This document shows, one piece after another, positions 42,671-51,764 of a stretch of DNA of 64,000 bases; position 1 is the stretch's first letter, and the number at the start of each line of letters is the position of its first letter. The DNA comes from an uncultured Alphaproteobacteria bacterium (GTDB taxonomy: Bacteria > Pseudomonadota > Alphaproteobacteria > GCA-2731375). The notes below the pieces were generated by a model. The model was given only the letters and a program-made list of their open reading frames with translations, did no database searches and was not told the DNA's origin. The stretch lies in assembly GCA_951812805.1 (NCBI GenBank), contig CATOSZ010000008.1:262137-326136 (forward strand), in the 5' to 3' direction. Made by a program: the position numbers and the translations under genes.

Positions 42671-43441
42671 TCAACCGCCGGGACGTACAACCCGTGCCAG
42701 CGTCAAGGCCTCGACGCGAACGGCACCGGCGCGGCGCAACACCCGTGCGCAGGCCTCCAACGTCGCCCCGGTCGTCAACACGTCGTCGATCAGCAACACG
42801 CGCCGCCCCTCGACCCGTTCCGCCTGTCGGGGATCGATATCGAAGGCGCCCGCGAGGTTGCGTCGCCGCTCCCGCGGGTTCAGACCGCGCATGGGCGGCG
42901 TCGCCCGGCGCCGGCGCAAGAGATCGGGAACGACCAGGCCCGCCCCGGTCCCGGCGAGCCGCCCGGCCAGCAGCGCCGACTGATTGTAACGCCGGCGCCA
43001 AAGCCGGCCGGGGTGCAGTGGTACCGGCGCGACGAGGTCCGCGCCGGCCAACAGCGGCGCGCCGACGCGGGCCAGCCAATCGGCGAAGGGGCCGGCCGAA
43101 TCGGTCCGGTCGCCGTGCTTGAAGGCCAACAACAGATCGCGTGACGCCTCGTCGTAGACCATGGCCGCCCGCGCGCGGTCATAGGCGGGCGTGCGACGGA
43201 TGCAGGCACCGCACAGCGCCTCCCCGCCGACCTCGAAGCCGAAGGGATATCCGCAGATCCGGCACAACGGCGGCCCGATGAAGTGGATCGCCTGCCAGCA
43301 GCGCGCGCAGAGCCCGCCCTGTTGCGCGATCGGTGCCTGGCAGGCGAGGCAGGACGGCGGGAGGACCACGTCCAGCACCCGCGCCAAGGCGCTCGAAATC
43401 ACGCGAACGGCGCCATGTTCCGTTCTCTCGTCGAGGGTCAT
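42671..43441 (-). CDS. comF: ComF-family phosphoribosyltransferase-like protein
   Basis: The protein has 256 residues. The N-terminal double zinc ribbon has CLACQAPIAQQGGLCARCW and CRICGYPFGFEVGGEALCGA. LVAPVPLHPGRLWRRRYNQS and RRVLLIDDVLTTGATLEACA are the PRPP-loop regions of the PRTase fold. ComF proteins take part in natural DNA uptake where competence genes exist, and in other bacteria the role is unclear. It is the upstream gene of the minus-strand cluster with grxC, the nitrilase and DUF1178. It is 68 bp from the divergent methyltransferase. Confidence 0.9.
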   Translation of the reverse strand: MTLDERTEHGAVRVISSALARVLDVVLPPSCLACQAPIAQQGGLCARCWQAIHFIGPPLCRICGYPFGFEVGGEALCGACIRRTPAYDRARAAMVYDEASRDLLLAFKHGDRTDSAGPFADWLARVGAPLLAGADLVAPVPLHPGRLWRRRYNQSALLAGRLAGTGAGLVVPDLLRRRRATPPMRGLNPRERRRNLAGAFDIDPRQAERVEGRRVLLIDDVLTTGATLEACARVLRRAGAVRVEALTLARVVRPGG

Positions 43442-43509
43442 ATATCGGTTATGACTCCGGTCGCCGCGCCTGTCAAAATGGCCCCTGAAGACGAAGCGTC
43501 GAGGACCGC

Positions 43510-44397
43510 ATGGCCACCGCCCCGCACCTGCCTTTCGACCGCCGCCTGCTGCGCCGCCGACGGGAGCGGCACGCGGCGGGCCTGGATGCGCACGAATTCC
43601 TCTTCACCGAGGTGGCGGAGCGTCTGGCCGACCGCCTGTGCGACGTGAACCGGCGCTTCGCCCTCGGCGTCGACCTCGGCTGCCACACCGGTGCGCTGGC
43701 CCGGGCGCTGGCACCGCTCGACCGGGTCGACCGGCTGATCAGCGCCGACCTCGCGCTCGCCATGGCGGCCCGGGCGCCGGCGCCACGGCTCGTGCTGGAC
43801 GAGGAGGCGCTACCCTTCGCCGAGGCCAGCCTCGACCTCGTCGTCTCGTCGCTGTCGCTGCACTGGGTGAACGACCTGCCGGGCCTGCTGACCCAGGCGC
43901 GCCGGGCCCTGAAGCCGGATGGGCTGTTTCTCGCCGCGCTGGCGGGCGAGGAGAGCCTGGGTGCGCTGCGCCGGGCGCTGCTGCTGGCGGAAAGCGAAGT
44001 GCGGGGCGGCGCGGCACCGCGGGTTTCCCCCTTCATCACCCTCGGTGACGCCGGCGCCCTGCTGCAGCGTGCCGGTTTCGCGCTGCCCGTGGTCGACCGC
44101 GACCGCATCACGGTCAGCTATCGCGAGCCACTGAAATTGTTCCACGACCTGCGTGGCGCCGGGGAAAGCAGCACGCTCACCGAAGGGCCGCGCGGCCTCG
44201 CCAGCCGCCGGATGCTGGCCCGGGCGGCGGAAATCCTGGCGGCGGAGCCGGGTGCGGAAATCGAGCTTGAAGTCCTCTACCTCACCGCCTGGGCACCGGC
44301 GGACAATCAGCCCAAGCCCTTGCGCCCGGGCAGCGCAGAATCCCGGTTGTCGGATGCGTTGGAGGCCGACGAAACGCCGCTGCCCGCCGACGGATAG
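43510..44397 (+). CDS. NDUFAF5-like methyltransferase
   Basis: The 295-residue protein begins MATAPHLPFDRRLLRRRRER. FDRRLLRRRRERHA followed by HEFLFTEVAERLADRL is characteristic of the bacterial orthologues of NDUFAF5, a complex I assembly factor that hydroxylates an NDUFS7 arginine in mitochondria. VDLGCHTGALARALAPLDRV is the SAM loop. SSLSLHWVNDLPGLLTQARR is also found in BioC-like proteins. It is divergent from comF, a frequent alphaproteobacterial order. Confidence 0.85.
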   Translation: MATAPHLPFDRRLLRRRRERHAAGLDAHEFLFTEVAERLADRLCDVNRRFALGVDLGCHTGALARALAPLDRVDRLISADLALAMAARAPAPRLVLDEEALPFAEASLDLVVSSLSLHWVNDLPGLLTQARRALKPDGLFLAALAGEESLGALRRALLLAESEVRGGAAPRVSPFITLGDAGALLQRAGFALPVVDRDRITVSYREPLKLFHDLRGAGESSTLTEGPRGLASRRMLARAAEILAAEPGAEIELEVLYLTAWAPADNQPKPLRPGSAESRLSDALEADETPLPADG

Positions 44398-44438
44398 CAG
44401 ACCGACGGGTGAAGATCGTCATGCTATGCTCCCGCCCT

Positions 44439-45659
44439 ATGAGACGTCGCGCGTTCCTCGCCCTCCTTGCCCTGGTCTGCTGGCTCGGCCCGTCGGGATC
44501 GGCCTGGGCGGATTTCGCGGCCGGCGTTCGGGCCTATGACGCGAGTGACTTCGCCGCGGCGCATGCCGCGTGGCTGCCGCTCGCCGAGGACGGCGATCCG
44601 GCGGCGCAGCGCAATCTCGGCCATCTCTATCGCTTCGGCAGAGGTGTGCCGCAGGATTTCGCCGCCGCTGCCACCTGGTACGAACGCGCGGCGGCGACGG
44701 GCCTGTCCGGTGCGCAGGTCAACCTGGCGATGATGTTGCTGCGCGGCCAGGGGGTGACACGCGATTCGGCGCTGGCCGCCTATTGGCTGGAGGAGGCCGC
44801 CGGGCAGGGCCATGTGCTGGCGCAATACAATCTCGCCGGCCTCTATCTCAGGGGCGACGGCGTGCCCCGGGACAACGTGCGCGGGCTGGCCTGGCTGCGT
44901 CTCGCCGCCAAGGGTGGCCACGCCGAGGCCAAAGCGCAGATCCAGCGCCTGCAACGGGCGGCGCAAGCCCGCGCGGCGAAACCCGGCCCGCGCCCTGCGA
45001 CCGACACCGCGGCACCCGATCAATCGGCCGATGGCCTGGTCTCCGCCCGCGCGCTCGCGGCGGCCGAGGCGGAACGGAACGCCGCGAAGGCCCGCGCCCT
45101 GCCGGCCCCCGCCCCGGCCACCGATAAAGCTGAGAGGCCCCCGCCGGCCCCGGCCGAGCCGGGCCCGCTGGCAGCCGATCCGGACCAACCCGGCGCCGCG
45201 CTGGAGCGTTTGATCAAGGCCGCACTCGGCGTCGGCGCGGCGCCATCGCCGGGCGAGACGGACGAGAATGAAGCCCAGGCGCGCCGTGTCGGCGACGAGG
45301 TCGCGCGCCTCGAGGCGCCCGTGGCCGTAAACGCGACGGAGGCACAGCGACGGCGCGAAGCGCTGGCCGAGGCCGTGCTGCTCTATAACGCCGGGGACCT
45401 CGCCGGGGCCCGGGCGATTCTGGAGCCGCTGGCGCTGCAGCGTGCGGTCGATGCGCAATACCGCCTGGCGCGCATGCACGAGGCGTACCAGGGCGCCGAG
45501 AATCTCGCCGAGGCCTACGTCTGGCTGGTCCTTGCCGCGGAAGGCGGTCACGGCAAGGCCCGGGCCGCACAATGGCGGGTCCTCGACGCGATGGACGAGG
45601 CGGCGCGGCGCAACGCCCGTGCTTTGCTGCGCGAGCGCCGCACCCGCCTCGCGCCCTAG
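44439..45659 (+). CDS. Exported Sel1-like repeat protein
   Basis: The ATG at 44439 gives 406 residues with a signal peptide MRRRAFLALLALVCWLGPSG then AWA. ATG 44421 or GTG 44409 would only lengthen the n-region. Sel1-like repeats follow, for example PAAQRNLGHLYRFGRGVPQD, SGAQVNLAMMLLRGQGVTRD and HVLAQYNLAGLYLRGDGVPR. A proline/alanine-rich linker spans about residues 175-265, and a C-terminal repeat DAQYRLARMHEAYQGAENLA is separate. It is probably periplasmic and a protein-protein scaffold. No catalytic motif is seen. Confidence 0.85.
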   Translation: MRRRAFLALLALVCWLGPSGSAWADFAAGVRAYDASDFAAAHAAWLPLAEDGDPAAQRNLGHLYRFGRGVPQDFAAAATWYERAAATGLSGAQVNLAMMLLRGQGVTRDSALAAYWLEEAAGQGHVLAQYNLAGLYLRGDGVPRDNVRGLAWLRLAAKGGHAEAKAQIQRLQRAAQARAAKPGPRPATDTAAPDQSADGLVSARALAAAEAERNAAKARALPAPAPATDKAERPPPAPAEPGPLAADPDQPGAALERLIKAALGVGAAPSPGETDENEAQARRVGDEVARLEAPVAVNATEAQRRREALAEAVLLYNAGDLAGARAILEPLALQRAVDAQYRLARMHEAYQGAENLAEAYVWLVLAAEGGHGKARAAQWRVLDAMDEAARRNARALLRERRTRLAP

Positions 45660-45770
45660 CGGAAAAGGGTCGCACGGCCTTACAATCGGGTCCTGGCGAT
45701 CCCATCTCTCCCCTGAGCGTGACTGTCACGATTCGTCGATGGGGCCGGGCGAGGAAGGCGAAAGAGCGCA

Positions 45771-46670
45771 ATGCGTGATCCCTATGAGGTACTCGGTCTC
45801 GCCCGCGGGGCGAGCGACGACGACATCAAGAGCGCCTACCGCCGGCTCGCCAAGCAACTGCATCCCGACGTCAACAAGGACGACGCCAAGGTGGCGGAGC
45901 GTTTCAAGGAGGTCTCGGCGGCCTACGCCATCCTCGGCGACAGCGAGCAACGGAGCCGCTACGACCGGGGTGAGATCGACGAGGGCGGGCAGGAGAAGAG
46001 CCATTTTCGCTATGAATATGCAGGCGGCGCCGGCGGCCGCCGGGCGGGCCCGGGCGGCTTCGGTTTCGGCGGTGGCGGGCCGGAAGACGTCCTGCGCGAG
46101 TTCTTCGGCGGGCGGCCGCGCCGGCCGACGAAGGGCGAGGATCGCAAGTTCAAGATCACCGTCGACTTTCTCGACGCCGCGCTGGGCACGACGCGGCGCA
46201 TCAGCCTGCCGACCGGCAAGACCCTCGACGTCCGCATTCCCGCCGGGATCGAGGATGGCCGCGCAATACGCCTCAAGGGCCAGGGCGACGCGGGCCCGCC
46301 CGGAACGCCGCCCGGCGACGCGCTGGTCGAGGTCACGATCCGCCCCCACGATCACTTTACGCGCGCGGGCAACGAGGTTCGCCTGACGCTGCCCGTCACC
46401 GTGTACGAGGCGGTGCTCGGCGCCAAGATCTCCGTGCCGACGATCCACGGCCCGGTCACGCTGAGCGTGCCGAAGGGGTCGACGGGTGGTCGCAAGCTGC
46501 GCCTGAAGGGCCGCGGCATCGAGACCGAGGGCGGCGGCACGAAGGGCGACCAGATCGTCACCCTCGATGTCGTGCTGCCCGACGCACCGGGAGGGGAGGT
46601 CGAGGCGCTCGCAACGCGCTGGCGCGACGAACAGGCCTACGACGTCCGCCGCAAGGCCGGGCTCGAATAG
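45771..46670 (+). CDS. DnaJ-family co-chaperone (CbpA-like)
   Basis: The protein has 299 residues. The J domain (1-70) has QLHPDVNK with HPD at 31-33. A Gly-rich linker (GAGGRRAGPGGFGFGGGG) follows, and then the C-terminal peptide-binding domains (DVRIPAGIEDGRAIRLKGQG and TLSVPKGSTGGRKLRLKG). The zinc-finger domain of classical DnaJ is missing, so it belongs to the CbpA/DjlA-like type and stimulates DnaK. It is 6 bp upstream of the YihY gene. Confidence 0.93.
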   Translation: MRDPYEVLGLARGASDDDIKSAYRRLAKQLHPDVNKDDAKVAERFKEVSAAYAILGDSEQRSRYDRGEIDEGGQEKSHFRYEYAGGAGGRRAGPGGFGFGGGGPEDVLREFFGGRPRRPTKGEDRKFKITVDFLDAALGTTRRISLPTGKTLDVRIPAGIEDGRAIRLKGQGDAGPPGTPPGDALVEVTIRPHDHFTRAGNEVRLTLPVTVYEAVLGAKISVPTIHGPVTLSVPKGSTGGRKLRLKGRGIETEGGGTKGDQIVTLDVVLPDAPGGEVEALATRWRDEQAYDVRRKAGLE

Positions 46671-46676
46671 CGGGCG

Positions 46677-47546
46677 ATGGCGGACCCGGAGACGCCGCGG
46701 CGCCGGCGGCGAATTCCGTTCAGCGTCATGCGCGGCCTCGCCGAGGCGGTGCAGCATTTCTTTCGGAACGAAGGCCACGTCGTCGCCGGCCATCTCGCCT
46801 TCTTCGGCCTGCTCTCGATCTTTCCCTTTCTGATCTTCCTGACCGCACTCGCCGGCTTTTTCGGACAGACCGAGCTCGGCATCGAATTCGTCGTCTTCCT
46901 GTTGGAGAACATTCCCGAGGAAGTCTCGGACGTGTTGAGCGTGCCTATCATCGAGGTCGTGCAGGACACCCGGGGCGAGCTGCTGACCATCGGCATCGTG
47001 CTCTCGCTGTGGACCGCGTCTACGGGCCTGGAGGCGATCCGCGGTGCCCTCGACCGGGCCTATGGCGTGCGCCGGCGCCGGCCGCTCTGGTGGACCCGGA
47101 TCGAGAGCGTGCTGCTGGTCGTCGGCGCCGCCGCCTGCTTCATCGTCGCCATGCTCTCCCTGGTGCTGGGCCCGATCGTGTGGACCGAGCTGGAAGAGAT
47201 CGTCGATCTGCCCGACTGGCTGCATGCCGCCTGGACGGCGGTGCGCTATGCGGCGGGCGCCCTGCTGATCGTCATCGCGGTCTCCGCCCTCTATTTCATT
47301 CTGCCGGCCCGGCGCCAGCGCGCGCGGGGCGTATTTCCGGGCGCCTTCGCGGTTCTGCTGCTCTGGCTGCTCGCCGCGACGCTGTTCTCGCTCTATCTGG
47401 AACAGTTCGGCGACTATACGGTGACCTACGGCAGCCTGGGCGGTGTCATCGTCACCCTGCTGTTCTTCTATATTCTGGCGGTGATCTTCGTCCTCGGTGC
47501 GGAAATCAATGCCATGATCCTGCGCCATGCGGAGCTCGATGACTAG
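46677..47546 (+). CDS. YihY/virulence-factor-BrkB-family membrane protein
   Basis: The 289-residue inner-membrane protein has about six hydrophobic helices. GHLAFFGLLSIFPFLIFLTA is helix 1 with the family signature, SLWTASTGLEAIRGALDRAY follows, and VTYGSLGGVIVTLLFFYILA and GAEINAMILRHAEL are the closing signature. IS481 copy B starts at 47540, inside the second-last codons. The element supplies one extra aspartate codon and the TAG stop (47544-47546). Without the IS the gene would end ...AELD-TGA, so the protein is altered only by one added residue. Function in bacteria is uncertain. Confidence 0.9.
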   Translation: MADPETPRRRRRIPFSVMRGLAEAVQHFFRNEGHVVAGHLAFFGLLSIFPFLIFLTALAGFFGQTELGIEFVVFLLENIPEEVSDVLSVPIIEVVQDTRGELLTIGIVLSLWTASTGLEAIRGALDRAYGVRRRRPLWWTRIESVLLVVGAAACFIVAMLSLVLGPIVWTELEEIVDLPDWLHAAWTAVRYAAGALLIVIAVSALYFILPARRQRARGVFPGAFAVLLLWLLAATLFSLYLEQFGDYTVTYGSLGGVIVTLLFFYILAVIFVLGAEINAMILRHAELDD

Positions 47547-48595
47547 GTTCAGATAGATGTGAGACGCGCCTCTGGCGGCAGAGGCGGGGATCTCCGAAGC
47601 TGTGAGTTGCGAGACCAACAGCTTGAAGGAGAACCCCATGCAGGTTTTTGGCCTGCCCCGACATGTTATCAGGGGTTGGAGGACGGCGTTGGCATCGGGC
47701 CCGGCGTGACGGCTTGACGGCCGAGGCGGCGGCCCAGGCGGTGGGCGTGCCGCGTAGCACGCTCTATCGCTGGGACGAGCGGTTGGAGCCGCGCTCGCGC
47801 GCGCCTCGCCGCCGTCGTCGCCGAGAGTGGTCGAGTGCGGTGCTGCGTCGGCTTGAACGGCTGCGCCGCGACTTCCCGATGTGGGGCAAGGCCAAGCTCG
47901 GACCGCTGCTGCGCCGAGAGGGCTTCACCTTGTCGGACAGCACCGTTGGTCGCATGCTCGCCCATCTGGTCGCGCGCGGCGTCGTTGTGCCGGTGCCCGT
48001 GGCGCGACGACGCGCCAAGGGCAAGAGAGCCAAGCGCCCACACGCCAAGCGTTTGCCGAAGGGGATGAAGGCAACGGCCCCCGGCGATCTGGTCCAGCTC
48101 GACACCTTGAGCATCACGCCGGCCGGCGAGCGCACGGTCAAGCAGTTCACCGCCTACGATCCCGTCAGCCGCTTCACCTGTGCCAAGGCCTTCCGCAGAG
48201 CGACCGCCAGGAACGCCGAGAGCTTCCTCGACAAACTCGTGGCCGACCTGCCCTTCCCCGTGAAGGCCATCCAGGTCGACGGTGGATCCGAGTTCATGGC
48301 CGAGTTCGAGGCCGCCTGCGAGAGCCGAAAGATCCCCGTCTATGTCTTGCCGCCGAGGACGCCGCAGCTCAATGGCGGCGTCGAGCGAGCCAACGGCGCA
48401 TGGCGCTACGAGTTCTACGCCTGCCATGACATCGAGGACCAGCTCGACAAACTAAACCCACAGATCGACAAGTTCGCCAACATCTACAACACCTTCAGGC
48501 CTCATGGAGCCTTGAAAGGCAAAACCCCCGAGGAGTACCTTCGACAGATCACAGCCAAGAAGACCTCGTCGTCTCATATGTAGTGAACCTGGACA
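47540..48595 (+). mobile_element. IS481-family insertion sequence, copy B, 1056 bp, with internal deletion
   Basis: This is the same element as 22344-23461 but in the plus orientation and 62 bp shorter. Ends are TGACTAGGTTCAG (left) and GTGAACCTGGACA (right). A 5-bp direct repeat CTCGA flanks it (47535-47539 and 48596-48600). It is inserted in the last codons of the YihY gene and ends 5 bp before the putative fabI -35 box. The 62-bp deletion removes the palindrome and shifts the transposase frame. Confidence 0.95.
47638..48583 (+). pseudogene. IS481 transposase, copy B, frameshifted by a 62-bp deletion
   Basis: The natural ATG at 47638 (after AAGGAG) reads MQVFGLPRHVIRGWRTALAS and hits TGA near 47707, because 62 bp are missing at 47684-47689. 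The rest, from RWHRARRDGLTAEAAAQ to the C-terminal KKTSSSHM, is in another frame. It is the same residue for residue as copy A as far as can be read. A 311-residue product could only come from TTG 47648 or ATG 47663, without a clear ribosome binding site. That product would keep the DDE core and HTH but lose the first about 30 residues. Confidence 0.9.
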
Positions 48596-48600
48596 CTCGA

Positions 48601-48628
48601 TTGACCTCGGCTCCGGATCGTGTAGGAT
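48601..48628 (+). promoter_or_regulatory. Putative fabI promoter, next to the IS481 copy B end
   Basis: TTGACC (48601-48606), 16 bp, TAGGAT (48623-48628) lies 40 bp before the fabI ATG. The uninterrupted YihY stop TGA would lie inside this -35 box. The IS481 copy B junction and the CTCGA repeat are immediately upstream, so the insertion leaves the core promoter intact but replaces its upstream sequence. Confidence 0.5.
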
Positions 48629-48668
48629 GCGCCAAACCCTTGAAGCTAAAGCGATACCGGAGACGGCA

Positions 48669-49481
48669 ATGAGCGAGCCCCGTGAGATTCTGGCCGGCAA
48701 GCGTGGCCTCGTCATGGGCGTCGCCAACGATCGTTCCATCGCCTGGGGCATCGCCAAACGGGCGGCCGAGGCGGGCGCCGAGCTCGCCTTTACCTACCAG
48801 GGCGAAGCTTTGGGCAAACGGGTGCTGCCGCTGGCAGATTCCCTCGGCGCCAGCTTGGTGATGGAATGTGACGTCACGGACGACGCCAGCATGGACGCCG
48901 CCTTTGCCGAGATCGAAAAGGCCTGGGGCGGCCTGGACTTCGTCGTCCACGCCATCGCCTTTTCCGACAAGGAGCAGCTGAAGGGTCGCTACGTCGACTC
49001 GACCGCCGACAATTTCGATATGTCGCTCGACATCTCCTGTTATTCCTTCACCGCGGTCGCCCGTCGCGCGGCGGCCCTGATGAACGAAGGCGGCAGCCTG
49101 GTGACCCTGACCTACTACGGGGCGGAGAAGGTGGTGCCGCACTACAACGTCATGGGCGTCGCCAAGGCGGCGCTGGAGGCGAGCGTGAAGTATCTCGCCG
49201 CCGACCTCGGCGCCGACGGCATCCGGGTCAACGCCATCTCGGCCGGGCCGATCCGCACGCTGGCCGCCTCCGGCATCGGCGATTTCCGCTATATCCTGAA
49301 ATGGAACGAATACAACTCGCCGCTCCGCCGCAACACCACGACCGACGAGGTCGGCGGCGCCGCGTTGTATCTGCTGAGCGAGCTTTCCACCGGCGTCACC
49401 GGCGAGGTGCATCATGTCGACAGCGGCTATCACGTGATCGGCATGAAGGCGGCGGACGCGCCTGATATCGCGACCGTCTAG
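48669..49481 (+). CDS. fabI: Enoyl-ACP reductase FabI
   Basis: The ATG at 48669 gives 270 residues. [20 protein letters not shown] is the NAD-binding segment. The catalytic Tyr-x6-Lys is in [20 protein letters not shown], FabI type rather than FabL/Fab[21 protein letters not shown] and [20 protein letters not shown] are typical. It reduces trans-2-enoyl-ACP in type II fatty acid synthesis and is the triclosan/isoniazid-class target. A longer frame from 48627 is excluded because it would start in the -10 region. Confidence 0.97.
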   Translation: MSEPREILAGKRGLVMGVANDRSIAWGIAKRAAEAGAELAFTYQGEALGKRVLPLADSLGASLVMECDVTDDASMDAAFAEIEKAWGGLDFVVHAIAFSDKEQLKGRYVDSTADNFDMSLDISCYSFTAVARRAAALMNEGGSLVTLTYYGAEKVVPHYNVMGVAKAALEASVKYLAADLGADGIRVNAISAGPIRTLAASGIGDFRYILKWNEYNSPLRRNTTTDEVGGAALYLLSELSTGVTGEVHHVDSGYHVIGMKAADAPDIATV

Positions 49482-49510
49482 ACGCCCGCCCGCAGGCAAG
49501 GCCGCTTTCC

Positions 49511-50581
49511 ATGTCGCACAACACATTCGGACATCTCTTCCGGGTGACCACCTGGGGCGAGAGCCATGGGCCGGCAATCGGCTGCATCGTCGACGGCGCG
49601 CCGCCGCGCCTCGCCGTCGCCGAGCCGGATATCCAGAAGTGGCTGGACCTGCGCCGCCCCGGCACCTCGCGCCACGTCACGCAACGGCGCGAGCCGGACC
49701 AGGTCCGCATCCTCTCCGGCGTCTTCGAAGGCCAGACCACCGGCACACCGATCTCGCTGCAGATCGAGAACGTCGACCAGCGCTCGACGGACTATTCCAA
49801 CATCGCCGGCAGCTACCGCCCGGGGCATGCCGACTTCACCTACGACTCGAAATACGGCATTCGCGACTACCGCGGCGGCGGCCGCTCCTCGGCCCGGGAG
49901 ACGGCGAACCGGGTCGCCGCCGGCGCCGTCGCCCGCCTGGTCCTGGGCGCGGACGTCACGATCCGCGGCGCGCTGGTCCGCATCGGCGAGAAGCCGGTGG
50001 ACCGGGCCAACTGGGACTGGGAACAGGTCGGCCAAAACCCGTTCTGGTGCCCCGACGCGGCGATGGTCGGGGCGTGGGAAGATTATCTCGACGCCGTGCG
50101 CAAGGCCGGCTCTTCCGTCGGCGCGGTGATCGAGGTCCGCGCGAGCGGCGTGCCGGCCGGTCTCGGCGCGCCGATCTACGGCAAGCTGGACGCCGAGTTG
50201 GCCGCCGCGCTGATGAGCATCAATGCCGTCAAGGGCGTCGAGATCGGCGCCGGCTTCGACGCGGCGAGCCTGACGGGCGAGGCTAACGCCGACGAGATGT
50301 GCATGGAGGGCGGGGCGGCGCGCTTCCTCTCGAACAACGCGGGCGGCATCCTCGGCGGCATCACGACCGGGCAGGAGATCGTCGCCCGTTTCGCGGTGAA
50401 GCCGACCTCGTCCATCCTCACGCCCCGGCGGACCATCGACCGCGAGGGCAACGAAACCGAGATCCGCACCACCGGCCGCCACGACCCCTGCGTCGGCATC
50501 CGCGCCGTGCCGGTGGGCGAGGCAATGCTCGCCTGCGTGCTGGCGGACCATCTGCTGCGCCACCGCGCGCAGGTGGGGTAG
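49511..50581 (+). CDS. aroC: Chorismate synthase
   Basis: The 356-residue protein shows the three chorismate synthase signatures: [37 protein letters not shown] with [19 protein letters not shown], and [22 protein letters not shown]-dependent, it converts EPSP to chorismate in aromatic amino acid and ubiquinone synthesis. It starts 29 bp after fabI in the same direction, the typical alphaproteobacterial fabI-aroC pair. Confidence 0.97.
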   Translation: MSHNTFGHLFRVTTWGESHGPAIGCIVDGAPPRLAVAEPDIQKWLDLRRPGTSRHVTQRREPDQVRILSGVFEGQTTGTPISLQIENVDQRSTDYSNIAGSYRPGHADFTYDSKYGIRDYRGGGRSSARETANRVAAGAVARLVLGADVTIRGALVRIGEKPVDRANWDWEQVGQNPFWCPDAAMVGAWEDYLDAVRKAGSSVGAVIEVRASGVPAGLGAPIYGKLDAELAAALMSINAVKGVEIGAGFDAASLTGEANADEMCMEGGAARFLSNNAGGILGGITTGQEIVARFAVKPTSSILTPRRTIDREGNETEIRTTGRHDPCVGIRAVPVGEAMLACVLADHLLRHRAQVG

Positions 50582-50660
50582 CGTTCGAAACGCGAACACC
50601 GCGCGACTGGTTTGACCGATCCGTGCTATGGTTTGGCGTCCGAAACAGGAGCGCCGAAGA

Positions 50661-51353
50661 TTGACGATCCATCGCGCGACGGGGACCGATGTACGCGAAC
50701 TGCCCGCCTACACGATTTCCGAGGCGGCGCATTACATGGGCGTGCCGAGAGCGACGGCCCGTTACTGGGCGAGTGGGCGGCACCGCGCACCGGCGCTGAT
50801 CGACGCGGCCGGCCAGAGGCCGTTGAGGCTTTCCTTCCTCAACCTCGCCGAACTCCATGTGCTGGCGGCGATCAGGCGCCGCCATAGCCTGCCGATGCCG
50901 AAAGTGCGTGCCGCCATAGATTGGCTGGCGGACCATACCAAGTCCGCGAGCGACAAGCGCCACCCGCTGATTTCAAAGACGTTGGACACGGACGGCGTCG
51001 ATCTTTTCGTCGAGCACTACGGTCGGCTGGTGAATATCAGCCAGAACGGTCAGATCGCGATGCGCGACGTCATGAGCGCGGCGCTGCGGCGGATCGAACG
51101 GGATTTGAAGGGGATCCCGGTCCGGCTGTATCCCTTCACGCGCAGCTCGATCGACAATGCCCCGACCCGGATCGTCATGGACCCGACGCTTTCTGCGGGG
51201 CGACCGGTAATCGCCGGCACCGGGTTGGCGACGGATGTCATCGCCGAACGCTACAAGGCGGGAGAGTCGATCCTGGACCTCACGCAAGACTACGAGTGCG
51301 AAATATCGGACATCGAAGAAGCCATTCGCCTTGAGCTCAAAATCGCCGCCTGA
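50661..51353 (+). CDS. Antitoxin with MerR-like HTH and C-terminal DUF433 (VapB45-like)
   Basis: The TTG at 50661 is chosen because AGGAG (50647-50651) lies nine bases upstream, giving 230 residues. ATG 50628 would add 11 residues without a Shine-Dalgarno. YTISEAAHYMGVPRATARYW is a MerR/excisionase-like HTH, and LSFLNLAELHVLAAIRRRHS is a helical segment seen in VapB45-type antitoxins. The C-terminal MDPTLSAGRPVIAGTGLATD then YKAGESILDLTQDYECE is a DUF433 domain. It is expected to bind DNA and neutralise the toxin encoded next, with which it overlaps by 23 bp. Confidence 0.83.
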   Translation: MTIHRATGTDVRELPAYTISEAAHYMGVPRATARYWASGRHRAPALIDAAGQRPLRLSFLNLAELHVLAAIRRRHSLPMPKVRAAIDWLADHTKSASDKRHPLISKTLDTDGVDLFVEHYGRLVNISQNGQIAMRDVMSAALRRIERDLKGIPVRLYPFTRSSIDNAPTRIVMDPTLSAGRPVIAGTGLATDVIAERYKAGESILDLTQDYECEISDIEEAIRLELKIAA

Positions 51354-51738
51354 GTCGGTTGTCTATTTCATCGATCGCAGCCTCGGCCGCCACTTGATCG
51401 CCAACGCTCTGCGCGGTGCGGGCGTTCGGGTCGAAGTCCACGATGATCATTTCCCGCAAGACGCGGCGGACGAAGTCTGGATCGAGCGTGTCGGCGCGGC
51501 CGGATGGCTCGCGGTGACCAAGGACCGGAACATCCGTTACCGGACAGCCGAGATCGAAGCGGTCAAAAGGCATGGCGCGCGCGTTCTGGTCCTGAGGGCC
51601 AAGAATGCAACGGGCACCGAACTGGCTGATCTTCTCGTTGCCACCCGGGAGCGCATCGAAAGATATGTCGGTCGCAACGAGGCTCCGTTCGTCGCCGGTA
51701 TCGATCGCGCCGGCAGGATTATCACTTACGAGATCTGA
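51331..51738 (+). CDS. PIN-like toxin (VapC45/DUF5615-like)
   Basis: The only in-frame start before the conserved region is TTG 51331, giving 135 residues (LSSKSPPESVVYFIDRSLGR). VVYFIDRSLGRHLIANALRG and VEVHDDHFPQDAADEVWIER provide aspartates, and LAVTKDRNIRYRTAEIEA the next acidic/basic patch. This is the PIN-like fold of the VapC45 family, predicted to cut RNA. The start overlaps the antitoxin end by 23 bp, so translation is coupled. The pair is 47 bp after aroC. It is followed by a 17-base perfect hairpin (51748). Confidence 0.8.
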   Translation: MSSKSPPESVVYFIDRSLGRHLIANALRGAGVRVEVHDDHFPQDAADEVWIERVGAAGWLAVTKDRNIRYRTAEIEAVKRHGARVLVLRAKNATGTELADLLVATRERIERYVGRNEAPFVAGIDRAGRIITYEI

Positions 51739-51747
51739 ACGGCCCCT

Positions 51748-51764
51748 CCGGTGGACACCACCGG
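51748..51764 (+). terminator. Perfect 7-bp hairpin after the toxin gene
   Basis: CCGGTGG (51748-51754), ACA loop, CCACCGG (51758-51764) lies 9 bp after the toxin stop. No T run follows, so it may only stabilise the 3' end. The rest of the 228-bp gap to ileS (51739-51966) shows no gene or riboswitch that I can recognise. Confidence 0.35.

Noticed and set aside
46677..47546. YihY gene as a pseudogene because of IS481 copy B
   Set aside because: The insertion adds only one codon before a stop supplied by the element. The protein is otherwise whole.
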